A stretch of DNA of 64,000 bases from CAZXBB01 sp964638815 (GTDB taxonomy: Bacteria > Planctomycetota > Phycisphaerae > Phycisphaerales > SM1A02). The DNA is taken from positions 1 to 64,000 of the forward strand of contig CAZXBB010000072.1 of the NCBI GenBank assembly GCA_964638815.1, given 5' to 3'. Of the stretch, positions 1 to 9,635 are shown in pieces. The notes under the pieces were generated by a model. That model was given only the letters and a program-made list of their open reading frames with translations. It was not told the DNA's origin and searched no databases. The translations under genes and the position numbers were made by a program. How positions within the stretch are numbered: the first letter of the stretch is position 1; the number at the start of each line of letters is the position of its first letter.

Positions 1-37
1 GCCGAGGCTGGAGCGGAGCGAGGGCGTCCGATAACAA

Positions 38-79
38 TCGTCTGTGTCATGCAACGAAGCTCTGAAGCACGAGCGCGCC
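38..79 (+). repeat. Dispersed intergenic repeat, family 1, copy A
   Basis: This roughly 42-bp segment beginning TCGTCTGTGTCA recurs almost unchanged at 57113-57155 (about 40 of 43 positions agree, with one single-base indel). Here it lies just downstream of pdxH, outside any coding region. At the other site it sits exactly between two large hairpin repeats. The sequence shows the repeat directly. Its function and origin are unknown. Confidence 0.7.
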
Positions 80-85
80 AGCGGG

Positions 86-685
86 CTAAGGAAACAGTCG
101 CTCGACGGCCCAGCCTCCACCGCCGTCCGGGCGATACCGAATCCGATCGTGGAGCCGGAACGGGCGCGCCTGCCAGAACGTGATCGAGTCGAGGCTGATG
201 CGGTAGCCGCCCCAGTACGGCGGACGTGGAACGTCGCCGCCCTCGAATCGCGTCTCCGCCTCGGCGTACCGGGCGTCGAGCACGGCGCGCGACGCGACGA
301 CCTGCGACTGCCGGCTCGCCCACGCCCCGACCCGGCTCGCGCGCGGGCGCGTCGCAAAGTACGCGTCGGACTCCGCGTCGTTCACGTGCGTAACGCGCCC
401 CTCGACCACGAGCTGTCGGTGCAGCGGATCCCAGTGCATTACGGCCGCCGCGAACGGGTTCGCCGCAAGGGCACGGCCTTTGCGACTCTCGCGGTTCGTG
501 TAGAAGACGATGCCGCGCTCGTCAATCGCCTTGAGCAATACGATCCGCAGCGAGGGTCGGCCGTCGGGATCCACCGTCGCAAGCGACATGGCCGTCGGAT
601 TCGGGAGCACGCCGGTCGCCTCCGCCTCCTCGAGCCAGACGCCCATCTGCTGCACGGGGTCGGTCGGTGGGTTCTCGAAATCCAT
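86..685 (-). CDS. pdxH: Pyridoxamine 5'-phosphate oxidase
   Basis: FMN-dependent oxidase that converts pyridoxine or pyridoxamine 5'-phosphate to pyridoxal 5'-phosphate in the cytoplasm, the last step of vitamin B6 synthesis and salvage. The protein has the family hallmarks: PTAMSLATVD and RIVLLKAIDERGIVFYTN in the FMN-binding half, then PRASRVGAWASRQS, WGGYRISLDSITFWQ and a terminal LHDRIRY...VERLFP. I start at the ATG giving MDFENPPTDP (199 residues), which aligns with the start of the conserved fold. A TTG at 745 would add 20 unconserved residues. The gene stands alone and is divergent from the membrane protein at 803. Family assignment is secure; the start is less so. Confidence 0.95.
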   Translation of the reverse strand: MDFENPPTDPVQQMGVWLEEAEATGVLPNPTAMSLATVDPDGRPSLRIVLLKAIDERGIVFYTNRESRKGRALAANPFAAAVMHWDPLHRQLVVEGRVTHVNDAESDAYFATRPRASRVGAWASRQSQVVASRAVLDARYAEAETRFEGGDVPRPPYWGGYRISLDSITFWQARPFRLHDRIRYRPDGGGGWAVERLFP

Positions 686-802
686 CTCGTTCGTGCCCTG
701 GGCGCCGCAAGACGGGTTGCGGCGAAGCGTGTGGTCAGAGTCCAACTCGATCCGGTACTATAAGAGAGCGTCCGTTCGGGTGCGGCACAGAGTTGGGGCG
801 GC

Positions 803-1540
803 ATGCACGAGACCCGAAACTTCATCATGGTGATCCTGCTCCTGTTGGGGGCAGTGTGGTGGTTCTTCTCGTGGTTCGCGATCGGACCCGAGGCGCCGTT
901 CATCATCTTCCAGCGCGCGACGTCGGCCCTGCTGTTCTTCAGCATGGCCGCGTGGCTCGTCTACGCGCTGAAGTTCGAGGACAAGCTGCCGGATCACATG
1001 GGGGCGGTCGTCGGCAAGATGCACTACGGCGCGGACGGCGTGGACTTCATGCCCACAGTCCGCGACCGCGGCGGACAGGCCGAGCTGTGCGTGTACTACC
1101 AGAACCGCTACGAGAACCCCGCCCAGGTCATCGTCCACCTTCGTCCGCCCGAGGACAGCTTCATCATCCGGGACGGCGTTCGCGACGTGCACTTCGCGTT
1201 CAAGGCCGGCGGCGGCGACTTCGGCGTCATCAACCAGCCGATCGCCGTGCCCGAGCACCTCCAGGGCGAGGTGATCAACGTGCAGCTTGCCGCCGCGAGC
1301 TTCTATCCGCGCAGTCACGGGGCGCGCCTGCGGAAGGACAACTCCATTCCGTGCGGCACGCTGCTCGTGGACTGGGGCGGCTCCGCGTTCAAGTCCGGCG
1401 TGCACGAGGTCTCCGGCGAGATCGACCTTCAGCGCGCGACCACGTTCCACCTCTCCATGCCCACGGGCGTGGCCGCGTATGTCACCGGGAACGAGTCGTG
1501 GCGGCAGGAGTGCATGGCGATCGGGATCAAGCGAAGCTGA
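803..1540 (+). CDS. Two-helix membrane protein with extracytoplasmic or soluble C-terminal domain, unknown function
   Basis: A 245-residue protein that I do not recognise. It opens with two closely spaced hydrophobic segments, about residues 8-27 (MVILLLLGAVWWFFSWFAIG) and 33-55. A polar domain of about 185 residues follows, predicted to be largely beta-strand. There is no obvious catalytic motif and no lipobox. The gene is monocistronic: it is divergent from pdxH and faces the convergent protease gene. A TACTATAAG stretch near 757 could be a -10 region, but no convincing -35 accompanies it. It is probably a real gene, given its conserved-looking composition and flanking signals. Confidence 0.7.
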   Translation: MHETRNFIMVILLLLGAVWWFFSWFAIGPEAPFIIFQRATSALLFFSMAAWLVYALKFEDKLPDHMGAVVGKMHYGADGVDFMPTVRDRGGQAELCVYYQNRYENPAQVIVHLRPPEDSFIIRDGVRDVHFAFKAGGGDFGVINQPIAVPEHLQGEVINVQLAAASFYPRSHGARLRKDNSIPCGTLLVDWGGSAFKSGVHEVSGEIDLQRATTFHLSMPTGVAAYVTGNESWRQECMAIGIKRS

Positions 1541-1589
1541 CCGCGTGTTGACGGAACCTGACGCCGGAGCGCACGCGGCCGCGTCGTCC

Positions 1590-1623
1590 CCCAAAACAAA
1601 GAACAGGCCGCCCGAGGGCGGCC
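1590..1623 (-). terminator. Rho-independent terminator of the protease gene
   Basis: A perfect 8-bp stem (GGCCGCCC at 1606-1613 against GGGCGGCC at 1616-1623) is followed, in the minus direction, by a T-rich run read as TGTTCTTTGTTTT (about 1592-1605). It lies about 30 nt past the stop of the minus-strand metalloprotease and between two convergent genes, so termination of the protease transcript is the natural reading. Confidence 0.8.
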
Positions 1624-1655
1624 CGCTTCGGTCATCGGTTTCATGCCGACGCTGC

Positions 1656-4421
1656 TTACATGTCGGATACGTAGATGCGGTTGAGCGCCTTCTCCACGCG
1701 GTCGTTCAGATCCTCGAGGTGCGCCAGCGTATAGCCGTCGATCTGGCCGGCGTGACGCTTGTCGAGGAGACCTCCCAGCGTGCCCTCGAGACGACGCAGG
1801 TGCTGGATGGCGAGCGTGCGGATGGCGCGCGGCATCCGGGCGTCGCCGCCCGACAGGCCGATGAGCCGATCCGTCATCGCCGACTGGAGGTTCCGGCGCA
1901 GGCTCGAGATCATCGGCTCGCGGTTGGTGAACGTGTCGCCGTCGAGCTCCGTGTCGAGCTCGCTGTAGACCGCGTTGGCCACCGTCATCATGACGTCCGG
2001 CAGCGTCAGCGCATCCGCGTCGGCCGGCGTGCGGTACTCGTTGTCGAGCACGCGAGAAAGCGTCTGCGGGTTCATGATCATCGTGAGCATCGACGCCTGG
2101 ATCGCGATGATCCGGTCGTGGACGGGCCACGTCGGGTCGCTGCGGTCGCCCGGGCTGTCGTCGGACCACTTGTCCACGGTCATGTGGGCCAGCAGCTCCG
2201 GGGTCAACGCGTAGGCCTCGTCGACGAAGCAGTGCCTGATGACCCAGTCGAGCGCCGCCCGCTGCGACTCGGCGTCGACGACGTTGACCGGCGAGCGATC
2301 GCCGGGGTCGCCCTTCCGGTCGCGGTGGACGTGGGCGCCGCCGACCCAGTTGCCCATCATCCCGAGCATGCGAAGCTGCATGCTGAGCGTGAGGTCGTAG
2401 CCGCGCCGCGCCTTCGACCAGCTGTCGCCGTCCGCGACGAACTTCTCGAGGATGCGGGTGCGATGCTCGTCCACGATGCGCATCTGGTTCTCGGCGTACT
2501 CGTATGGGTTGGCGGAGAAGTCGTAGCGACGCGCGAGCGGATCCGGTCCCGACGTGTCATCGTCGGTCAGGTACGCGAGCTCCGGCTCCGAGACGCGCTT
2601 GAGCACCTCGTCGGTGTCACCGAACGTGTAGCCGTACTCGATCGCCCAGTGGTCGTAGGGTCCGATGCCGATCATCGTGAAGTCGCCCTGTATCTCGCCG
2701 GCGTCCTTGTTGAAGTTCGGCGGCAGGTAGTCCATGACGGAGCCGGCGAGCGGCTTCTTGCCCTTCCACTCCTCGCTGTTGATCTGCTCGAGCGTGTAGA
2801 TGCTCGAGGCCTTGAAGTTGTGACGCAGACCGAGCGTGTGGCCGACCTCGTGCGCGACCAGCTCGCGCAGGAAGGGGCCGACGAACCACTCAGGAATCCC
2901 GTCGAGGGTCTCACCCTCGGCGGCATCCGCGGCGTGTCCCTCCGCGAGACCGGAGATCTCGAGGCAGAGCCGGCCGAAGGCCATGTCGAACGCGAGACCG
3001 TGCGCGGCGAGGCACAGGTGATCCTGGCCGCCCACCCACTCGCTGATCGCCGCCAGGTCCTCGTTGAAGAGGAGCGCGGGGTCGTGCGGCAGCGGGGCGA
3101 CGTCCTCGCCCGCGGCGATCCGACGCTGACGCTCCGCCCGCCGCGCAACCAGCCGCTCGCGCTGCGCCGGCGAGGCGAGCAGCAGACGCGGATCCCAGTC
3201 CGGGTGACCGTCGAGCCAGCTCAGCGTGTCCGGCGACAGGCCTTCGAGCAGGATCTCGGGCGCCTGCTCGTAGTACCAGCCCCAGTACGCCCGGATCCAG
3301 CCGTCGGTCAGCACGACGTCGGCGTCGAGGATCTGACCCGTGAGCGGGTGGGCGCGGTGAGGACCGATGGCCGTCGAGATGTCGTTGTTCAGCCAGCGAA
3401 TGAAGTTGTAGCGCACGTCCTCCGGATCCTTCTCCATGTGCGCATTCGTGTTCTTGTCCTGGTATTGCACCTCGATGGCGTTGTCGAGGCCGACGTTCGC
3501 GAAGGCCTCGTTCCAGAACTGGATCCCCTCGCGGATGTATCGCCGGTAGCGCACGGGCACCGTGTGCTCGATGTAGAAGACGATCGGCTCCTTCGGCGGG
3601 CTGAGACGCAGCTTGGGATCGCGCTTCTCGAGATGCCAGCGGTCGATGTAACGGACCCACTTCTTCTCGTTGTCGTACTGGCCGAGGTCGCGGAAGACGG
3701 TCATGAAGTAGCCGACGCGCTCGTCCGCCATGCGCGGCTTGTAGCCGGTGCTGTCGGGAATCAGGCTGATCGAATAGTGCAGCGTGGTCAGGTTGCCCGA
3801 CTCGGTCGGCACCTCGATCGCCACCTCGACGTTCTCCGGGAAGGCCTTCACCTTCGTGACCTCCGCGAGGCGGGTGTTGAGGCCCTCCACGCGCCCGCGG
3901 CGACGCGCGCCGGCGAACGCTTCGGCATTGCCGATCAGCAGGTTGTCGAGGTCGATCACCGGCTGGCCGCCCGGTCCTATCGCGACGATGGGCACGTCGA
4001 GCAGCACGCGGTCGGTGAAGAGCCGGTCGACGGAGCTGCGCGACTCGGGCTCGCCCTGCGAGCGCGTGTCGATCTCGGGCGCGACGAGGGCGAGGCGCTT
4101 GTCGTATCGCTTCCAGTAGGTGTACTGCACGGGCCCCTGCAACCCGGCGAAGATGCCGCCGCTGGCCTGGGTCATCGCGAAGAAGTGCTTCTGGGTGTTC
4201 CAGCCGGACGGGAGCTCGGCGAGAAGCTCGTTCCGCTTCTTGTCGTGCCAGATCGTGTAGAGCGACTTCTTGCCGTCGGTGGTGGACACCACCTGGGTGT
4301 AGCCCTCGGAGACCTCGTCGAACGGCGGGAAATCAGGTTTCTTCTCGCCGGCCGCCACGGTCGAGGCCGCCGACAGGATTCCCGCCGCCAGGGCAGCACG
4401 CGTCGGGCACAGGTGACTCAT
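1656..4421 (-). CDS. Secreted zinc metalloprotease, DUF5117/DUF4953 metzincin-like family
   Basis: Large secreted zinc-dependent protease of 921 residues. The ATG at 4421 gives a cleavable signal peptide (MSHLCPTRAALAAGILSAAS, cleavage near STVAAG) and is preceded by a strong GGAGGAG at 8-nt spacing. The open frame continues upstream to 4787, but that part is noncoding. Around residue 523 it carries HEVGHTLGLRH, the metzincin zinc motif HExxHxxGxxH, followed about 30 residues later by SVMDY, the expected Met-turn. The N-terminal half resembles the DUF5117 and DUF5118 regions found ahead of this catalytic domain in Bacteroidetes and planctomycete proteins. Substrates are unknown. It is monocistronic, with its own terminator. 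Confidence 0.9.
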   Translation of the reverse strand: MSHLCPTRAALAAGILSAASTVAAGEKKPDFPPFDEVSEGYTQVVSTTDGKKSLYTIWHDKKRNELLAELPSGWNTQKHFFAMTQASGGIFAGLQGPVQYTYWKRYDKRLALVAPEIDTRSQGEPESRSSVDRLFTDRVLLDVPIVAIGPGGQPVIDLDNLLIGNAEAFAGARRRGRVEGLNTRLAEVTKVKAFPENVEVAIEVPTESGNLTTLHYSISLIPDSTGYKPRMADERVGYFMTVFRDLGQYDNEKKWVRYIDRWHLEKRDPKLRLSPPKEPIVFYIEHTVPVRYRRYIREGIQFWNEAFANVGLDNAIEVQYQDKNTNAHMEKDPEDVRYNFIRWLNNDISTAIGPHRAHPLTGQILDADVVLTDGWIRAYWGWYYEQAPEILLEGLSPDTLSWLDGHPDWDPRLLLASPAQRERLVARRAERQRRIAAGEDVAPLPHDPALLFNEDLAAISEWVGGQDHLCLAAHGLAFDMAFGRLCLEISGLAEGHAADAAEGETLDGIPEWFVGPFLRELVAHEVGHTLGLRHNFKASSIYTLEQINSEEWKGKKPLAGSVMDYLPPNFNKDAGEIQGDFTMIGIGPYDHWAIEYGYTFGDTDEVLKRVSEPELAYLTDDDTSGPDPLARRYDFSANPYEYAENQMRIVDEHRTRILEKFVADGDSWSKARRGYDLTLSMQLRMLGMMGNWVGGAHVHRDRKGDPGDRSPVNVVDAESQRAALDWVIRHCFVDEAYALTPELLAHMTVDKWSDDSPGDRSDPTWPVHDRIIAIQASMLTMIMNPQTLSRVLDNEYRTPADADALTLPDVMMTVANAVYSELDTELDGDTFTNREPMISSLRRNLQSAMTDRLIGLSGGDARMPRAIRTLAIQHLRRLEGTLGGLLDKRHAGQIDGYTLAHLEDLNDRVEKALNRIYVSDM

Positions 4422-4601
4422 GGAAGACGCTCCTCCGATAAGGTGTATGGCTCTTTGCCTCTCGTCCCGCGACCCGCCCGGTGGAGGCCATTCGGCAAGG
4501 ATAGGCGGGACGCTCGGCGTGTGGTACAGATCGGACCATTTGTCGATGCAGGTGGGCCCAAACTGACCAGAAATCCCCTCCGGCGGGCCCGACGGCGAGC
4601 C

Positions 4602-4835
4602 AGCCCGCATTATGCATGAAGCGGGTCGGTGGGTGGTCGAAACGACGACCCGTGTGGGACGCGAGGCCGACGTCCGGGTCAACGAAGGCGTGCGCCGCGC
4701 AACCAGCGCGGCAAGCCGGTCGCGTGAGCGTTCGGGCGAGGCGATGGCATATCCTCTCGATACGTCGAGCCTCGAACGAGCGCTCACGCGATTGGATCGC
4801 CCGCTGGACGACCCGGTTCATGCATAATGCGGGCT
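4602..4835. mobile_element. 234-bp element with 27-bp terminal inverted repeats (MITE-like)
   Basis: The two ends match over 27 bp as inverted repeats with one mismatch: AGCCCGCATTATGCATGAA then G or C then CGGGTCG (4602-4628 and, reversed, 4809-4835). Inside, a second inverted repeat of 23 bp (about 4719-4741 and 4770-4792, 20 of 23 matching) would extend the fold. There is no transposase and no clear target duplication. The right end touches the purE stop codon (4834-4836), so two bases of that TAG lie inside the repeat. The architecture suggests a non-autonomous transposon, possibly moved in trans. No second copy was seen in the window. Confidence 0.6.
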
Positions 4836-5334
4836 AGTCCAGCGTCTGGACCGCCGCGGACTGCTCCGCGCGGAACGCGAGCAGCCGGTCGCGGATGTCG
4901 CCGTCGGAGAGGGCCAGGGCGGACGCCGCGAAGAGGGCCGCGTTGACGGCCCCGGGCGCGCCGATCGCGAAGGTCGCTACGGGAATCCCCTTCGGCATCT
5001 GCACCATCGAGAGCAGCGAGTCGAGGCCCTCCAGCGCCCACGCCTTCATCGGGCAGGCCAGCACCGGAAGATGGGTCAGCGACGCCGCCACGCCGGCGAG
5101 GTGCGCCGCCCCGCCCGCGGCGCAGATGAGGATCCGGATGCCGCGCTCCTCCGCCGAGCCGCAGTAGTCGGCGAGCCGGTGCGGCGCGCGGTGCGCGGAG
5201 ATGACGTTGCACTCGTGCGGCACCGCGAGACCGGCGAGCGTGTCGCTCGTTCGCTTCATCGTCGGCCAGTCGCTGGCGCTGCCCATGAGCACCCCGACGA
5301 GGGCGCCCTCCACCGTCGTGTAGGAATCAGGCAT
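4834..5334 (-). CDS. purE: N5-carboxyaminoimidazole ribonucleotide mutase
   Basis: Class I PurE of purine synthesis, which rearranges N5-CAIR to 4-carboxy-AIR. The 166-residue length is typical. Conserved segments are GVLMGSASDWPTMKRTSDTL near residue 14, SAHRAPHRL, and AAGGAAHLAGVAASLTHLPV followed by CPMK and GLDSLLSMVQMPKGIPVATF. These include the Ser/Asp and His/Arg active-site residues known for the family. Its PurK partner is not in this window. It is divergent from asd. The stop codon is partly supplied by the adjacent inverted-repeat element, so the last residues may have been changed by that insertion. Confidence 0.95.
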   Translation of the reverse strand: MPDSYTTVEGALVGVLMGSASDWPTMKRTSDTLAGLAVPHECNVISAHRAPHRLADYCGSAEERGIRILICAAGGAAHLAGVAASLTHLPVLACPMKAWALEGLDSLLSMVQMPKGIPVATFAIGAPGAVNAALFAASALALSDGDIRDRLLAFRAEQSAAVQTLD

Positions 5335-5375
5335 GGGGGCGGATGGTACACTGTCGCGGGGGCCGAGTCGCGTCG

Positions 5376-6425
<1,050 letters not shown>

Positions 6426-6440
6426 CCGCTGCCGGCTCCA

Positions 6441-6791
6441 TCAGCGCACGTCGCACACGTCGTACCCGAGGCCGCGCAGCACCTCGGCCGCCACGTCGCG
6501 ATGATCGCCCTGCACCTCGATCGCGCCGCCCGACACCGTCCCCCCCGCGCCGCAGCGGACCCGCAGCATCTTCGCGATCGCCTTGAGGTCCGAGGCCGCT
6601 TGATCGAGGCCCTCGATCACCGTGACCACCTTGCCGCGTCTGCGCTCCTGGCGGATCCGCACGCGCTGATCCGACGGAAGCAGCACGCGACCGGAGGCGT
6701 CCCGGGGGCATTCACACGCCTCGAGTGGCCTTTCGCACCGCTCGCAGGTGACCGGTCGCTCGAGCGGAGTTCCGGCGAAGAGTCCCGACAT
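6441..6791 (-). CDS. SUI1/eIF1-like translation factor (YciH family)
   Basis: A 116-residue protein. The C-terminal 70 residues form a SUI1/eIF1 domain: VRIRQERRRGKVVTVIEGL, LKAIAKMLRVRCGAGGTVSG, AIEVQGDHRDVAAEVLRGLG. Bacterial homologues such as E. coli YciH influence initiation fidelity, but their physiological role is not well settled. The N terminus holds CERCERPLEACECP, four cysteines that could bind zinc, as in other YciH-type proteins. I chose the ATG at 6791 because it gives the standard family length; the open frame upstream runs through a tRNA gene on the other strand and cannot be coding. It is convergent with asd. Confidence 0.88.
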   Translation of the reverse strand: MSGLFAGTPLERPVTCERCERPLEACECPRDASGRVLLPSDQRVRIRQERRRGKVVTVIEGLDQAASDLKAIAKMLRVRCGAGGTVSGGAIEVQGDHRDVAAEVLRGLGYDVCDVR

Positions 6792-6848
6792 GCCCACCAC
6801 TTGATCCCGACCCGGGCCGATATACAATCGCCCCTCCCGCACCGCCGA

Positions 6849-6919
6849 TGGGGATTGGTGTAATGGTAGCACGACTGACTCTGAATCAGTTAGTATAGGT
6901 TCGAGTCCTATATCCCCAG
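6849..6919 (+). tRNA. tRNA-Gln (anticodon CUG)
   Basis: A full cloverleaf of 71 nt. The acceptor stem TGGGGAT pairs with ATCCCCA with G as discriminator, the D-arm is GTG...CAC, the anticodon stem ACTGA/TCAGT encloses the loop CTCTGAA (anticodon CTG), and the T-arm is ATAGG-TTCGAGT-CCTAT. CCA is not encoded. It reads CAG glutamine codons. It lies between the SUI1-like gene and the histidine kinase and stands alone. Confidence 0.95.
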
Positions 6920-6930
6920 TTCCTGCGCTC

Positions 6931-7002
6931 CGTCTCGACTCCCGTCTCGACCCTGTCTCGACCCCCGTCTCGACTCCCGTCTCGACCGCCGTCGCGACCG
7001 CG
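6931..7002. repeat. 12-bp tandem repeat, six units, immediately after tRNA-Gln
   Basis: Six imperfect units of the form GTCTCGACYCCC with a 12-bp period start 12 nt after the tRNA. The first five are close copies and the last (GTCGCGACCGCG) is degenerate. No gene supports translation through it. It is simple-sequence DNA of unknown role; the position behind a tRNA is where integration scars are often found, but there is no att-type duplication of the tRNA end here. Confidence 0.6.
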
Positions 7003-7435
7003 AGCGCACCATCGGGCCTCCGATAACCGAAGAGCGGAAGATCGCAGCGAACAGGCCGTCCGCCGGTTCGTGACAGCGGATGCAGTTCGGCGCCGTCTGT
7101 CCCGCCGTCCTTCCGCGCTCGAGGTCCTGGTCGTCTTCGACAACGCCGGTTCGTCCGTGGGATCCGCGGCGTCGAGCGGTGGATCCCCCGGCGGGACCCG
7201 GGTGGCCAGGGCATCGGAGACTCTCGAAACCCGAATGCTCTCGCGCGTCGCGCACGAACGGCGCTCATCTGCCGCTTATCGGACGTACGCGTCACCAGCT
7301 TCGGCCCGCGCGGCCACCCTCCCAAACCGTCCTCATCAAAGGGTTTGGATTCAGCCCTCATTTCCGTTGCTCGATATCTCCATGACGCCGTCGGCTCCGT
7401 CGAAGAGTCCGTGTCGGCGCAGGAGACAGGTGCGG
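7003..7435. other. Intergenic region before the pilus/secretion operon; no gene recognised
   Basis: About 430 bp between the 12-bp repeat and the histidine kinase. Frames on both strands are open only because of high GC content and give low-complexity products. The minus-strand frame at 6908-7255 contains a CxxCH-like stretch, but there is no start signal and no homology that I recognise. The region presumably carries the promoter of the downstream operon. I could not fix a convincing -35/-10 pair. Confidence 0.4.
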
Positions 7436-9280
7436 ATGGACCGTCCCGCCATGCAGCACAGACAGAATCGTTCGCGTCGCGTCCTCATGCGCGGCGAGTC
7501 CGCGATCGCGTCGAGCGGCCTGCTGCTCGCCGCGATCGTGCTCTTCGCGATGGGTGGCAGCGCGTGGTGGAGCGCGCGCTCCCAGCAGCAGGCAAACCTC
7601 GAGAACCGCGGTCGCGAAGTCCGCATGATCGGGAACCTGGTCTCCGAGCTGACGGCCACGCTGCTCGCGGTCGACCGCGTCGCGCAGACGCGTCTCATCG
7701 TCGCCGACGCCGTGACGCGCTACGACCTCGCGGCCTGCCGGGTCGTCCTGCCCGATGGACAGGTCATTGCGGCGGGCGACGCGACTGAGATCACCCTCGC
7801 GTCGCTGCCCGAGTCCTGGCAGGGCGCGCAGGTTCCCGGAACCGTCGCGGCGCCGGCGGGTGACATCGTGGCGAGCTACCCGTTCGTCGTCGCCGGCCGC
7901 GGCAGCGCCCGGCTCGACATCGCCGCCGACGTCGATCAGCCGCTCCTGAGCCTGTGGACCGCCCAGGCGGGCATCGGCATCGTCTGTGCCACGGCACTCT
8001 TCGCGGTGCTCCTGGTCTACCGGCGCATGCGGTCCCGCATGCGGGCCCTGAGCTTCATCCGCGAGTCGCTGCTCGCGCTCGACGCGGGCGAGACGGCGCT
8101 GGCCGCGCTCACGATCCAGAACGACCTGGGCGCCGAGGCGATGGCGTGGAACGAGCTGCTCACCGAGCGAGAGAGCCTCCAGCAGGTGCTGGTCACCAAG
8201 CGTCTGCTCGAGCTTCCGTCCGCGCGGCAGGAGCGCAGCCACGATCTCACGAGCATGTGCGACGCCATGTCGCAGGGGCTCATTCTCGTCGACAAGAACC
8301 TGCTCATTACCTACGCCAACGGCGCGGCGGGACTCTACCTCGGCACCACGCGCGAGCAGATCCTCGGCACGAACATCGAGAGCACCGTCGACGACGCGCG
8401 CATCCTCGGCTCGATTCGCGGCGTCGCGGCCGGCACCCTGCGCCGTTCGTCGTCGACTGAGATCCAGCACCAGGACGGCGACTCGCGAGGTGTGCTGCGA
8501 TTCAACGTCCGTCCCGTCCGCAAGGACGACGAGAGCGCCGCGATGATCGTGATCGAGGACGTCACCCAGCAGCGTCTCGCGGACGATGCCCGCAACACGT
8601 TCGTCGCGGCCGTCGCCCACGAGCTTCGCACGCCGCTGACGAACATCCTGATGTACGCCGAAACGGCGATGGAGGCGGGCGAGGAAGACGTCGCCGGGCG
8701 GGCCCGTTCCCTGAACGTCATCAACCAGGAGGCGAGGCGTCTCGAGCGCGTCGTCGGCGACATGCTGTCGGTCGCGGAGATCGAGGCGGGGACCCACGAG
8801 GTGCGTCTCGACGACGTGCCGCTGGTCACCCTCTTCGAGGATCTCCGGCACGATTACGCCGCCGCCGCGAAGGAGAAGAGCCTCGAGCTCGTGTTCGACC
8901 TGCCGCCGAAGCTCCCCGTGATCCAGGCGGATCGCGACAAGCTGACCCTCGCGATTCACAACCTCGTCGGCAACGCCCTCAAGTACACGCCGAACGGCGG
9001 GATGGTGACGGTCGAGGTGGACTGCACGGAGGAGGCGGTCACGGTCAAGGTGATCGACACGGGCATCGGGATGAGCGCGCCGGATCGCGAGCGCATCTTC
9101 GAGAAGTTCTACCGCGCCAACGACGAACGCATCGCCGGCATCACGGGATCGGGCCTCGGGCTCGCTCTGGCGCGCGACGTCATCCGTCTCCACGGCGGTG
9201 ACATCGTCGTGGAGTCCGAGATCGACGAGGGCAGCACGTTCACGCTCACCGTGCCCATCCTGGCCGCAACCGCGGCGTGA
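7436..9280 (+). CDS. Membrane PAS-domain sensor histidine kinase
   Basis: A 614-residue sensor kinase. A helix near residues 22-45 and another near 183-205 flank an extracytoplasmic sensor region of about 140 residues. A PAS-like domain follows (CDAMSQGLILVDKNLLITYA, about 275-380), then HisKA with the phospho-acceptor His395 in AVAHELRTPLTN, then the HATPase boxes NLVGNALKYTPNGG, DTGIGM and GSGLGLALA. The start at 7436 has AGGAG at 10-nt spacing. It opens the pilus/secretion operon, with a STAS protein directly after it. No response regulator is adjacent; the nearest is at 19033-19485 on the other strand, so partner assignment is inference. Confidence 0.92.
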   Translation: MDRPAMQHRQNRSRRVLMRGESAIASSGLLLAAIVLFAMGGSAWWSARSQQQANLENRGREVRMIGNLVSELTATLLAVDRVAQTRLIVADAVTRYDLAACRVVLPDGQVIAAGDATEITLASLPESWQGAQVPGTVAAPAGDIVASYPFVVAGRGSARLDIAADVDQPLLSLWTAQAGIGIVCATALFAVLLVYRRMRSRMRALSFIRESLLALDAGETALAALTIQNDLGAEAMAWNELLTERESLQQVLVTKRLLELPSARQERSHDLTSMCDAMSQGLILVDKNLLITYANGAAGLYLGTTREQILGTNIESTVDDARILGSIRGVAAGTLRRSSSTEIQHQDGDSRGVLRFNVRPVRKDDESAAMIVIEDVTQQRLADDARNTFVAAVAHELRTPLTNILMYAETAMEAGEEDVAGRARSLNVINQEARRLERVVGDMLSVAEIEAGTHEVRLDDVPLVTLFEDLRHDYAAAAKEKSLELVFDLPPKLPVIQADRDKLTLAIHNLVGNALKYTPNGGMVTVEVDCTEEAVTVKVIDTGIGMSAPDRERIFEKFYRANDERIAGITGSGLGLALARDVIRLHGGDIVVESEIDEGSTFTLTVPILAATAA

Positions 9281-9299
9281 AGATGACGGAGGCCTGCCG

Positions 9300-9635
9300 A
9301 TGGAGATCAAGGAGCAGAAACACGGCGCCGTCACGGCGCTCAAGCCGCGGGGTCCGATCATCGAGGATGACGCGGACCGGCTGAAGCATCTGCTCCTCGA
9401 GGTCCGGAACAGGAGCCTCGGACGCCTGGTTCTCGACCTCTCGGCGGTTCCCTTCGTCGACAGCCGCGGTCTCGAGGCGCTGCTCGACGTCACCGACGAG
9501 CTCGCCAAGAGCGGGCAGGCCCTGAAACTGTGCGGCGAGAACGAGCTCATGCGCGAAGTCCTCGAGCTCACCGATCTCGCCTCGATGTTCGAGCACTTCG
9601 ACGACGTGAACTCGGGGGTAAGGAGCTTTCTTTGA
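9300..9635 (+). CDS. STAS-domain protein (anti-sigma factor antagonist-like)
   Basis: A 111-residue single STAS domain of the SpoIIAA/RsbV type. These proteins bind anti-sigma kinases in a phosphorylation-dependent way. Here the conserved acceptor region is LVLDLSAVPFVDSRGLEALL, with Ser55 in the position phosphorylated in the family. GGAGG at 7-nt spacing fixes the ATG at 9300. It lies 19 bp behind the histidine kinase and its stop overlaps the TTG start of the ATPase gene, so it is co-translated with the secretion machinery. A signalling role linking kinase and pilus assembly is inferred from this position only. Confidence 0.88.
   Translation: MEIKEQKHGAVTALKPRGPIIEDDADRLKHLLLEVRNRSLGRLVLDLSAVPFVDSRGLEALLDVTDELAKSGQALKLCGENELMREVLELTDLASMFEHFDDVNSGVRSFL

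Noticed and set aside
4422..4821. N-terminal extension of the metalloprotease and a minus-strand frame through the inverted-repeat element
   Set aside because: The extension would read through the MITE-like element and bypass an ideal ribosome-binding site and signal peptide at 4421.
6849..7002. Integration site at tRNA-Gln
   Set aside because: There is no integrase and no duplication of the tRNA 3' end; the tandem repeat after it is unrelated to the tRNA sequence.
6908..7255. A minus-strand frame with a CIRCH motif that looks like a haem-binding cytochrome
   Set aside because: It has a single CxxCH, no signal peptide, a product running into the 12-bp repeat and tRNA, and no ribosome-binding site.
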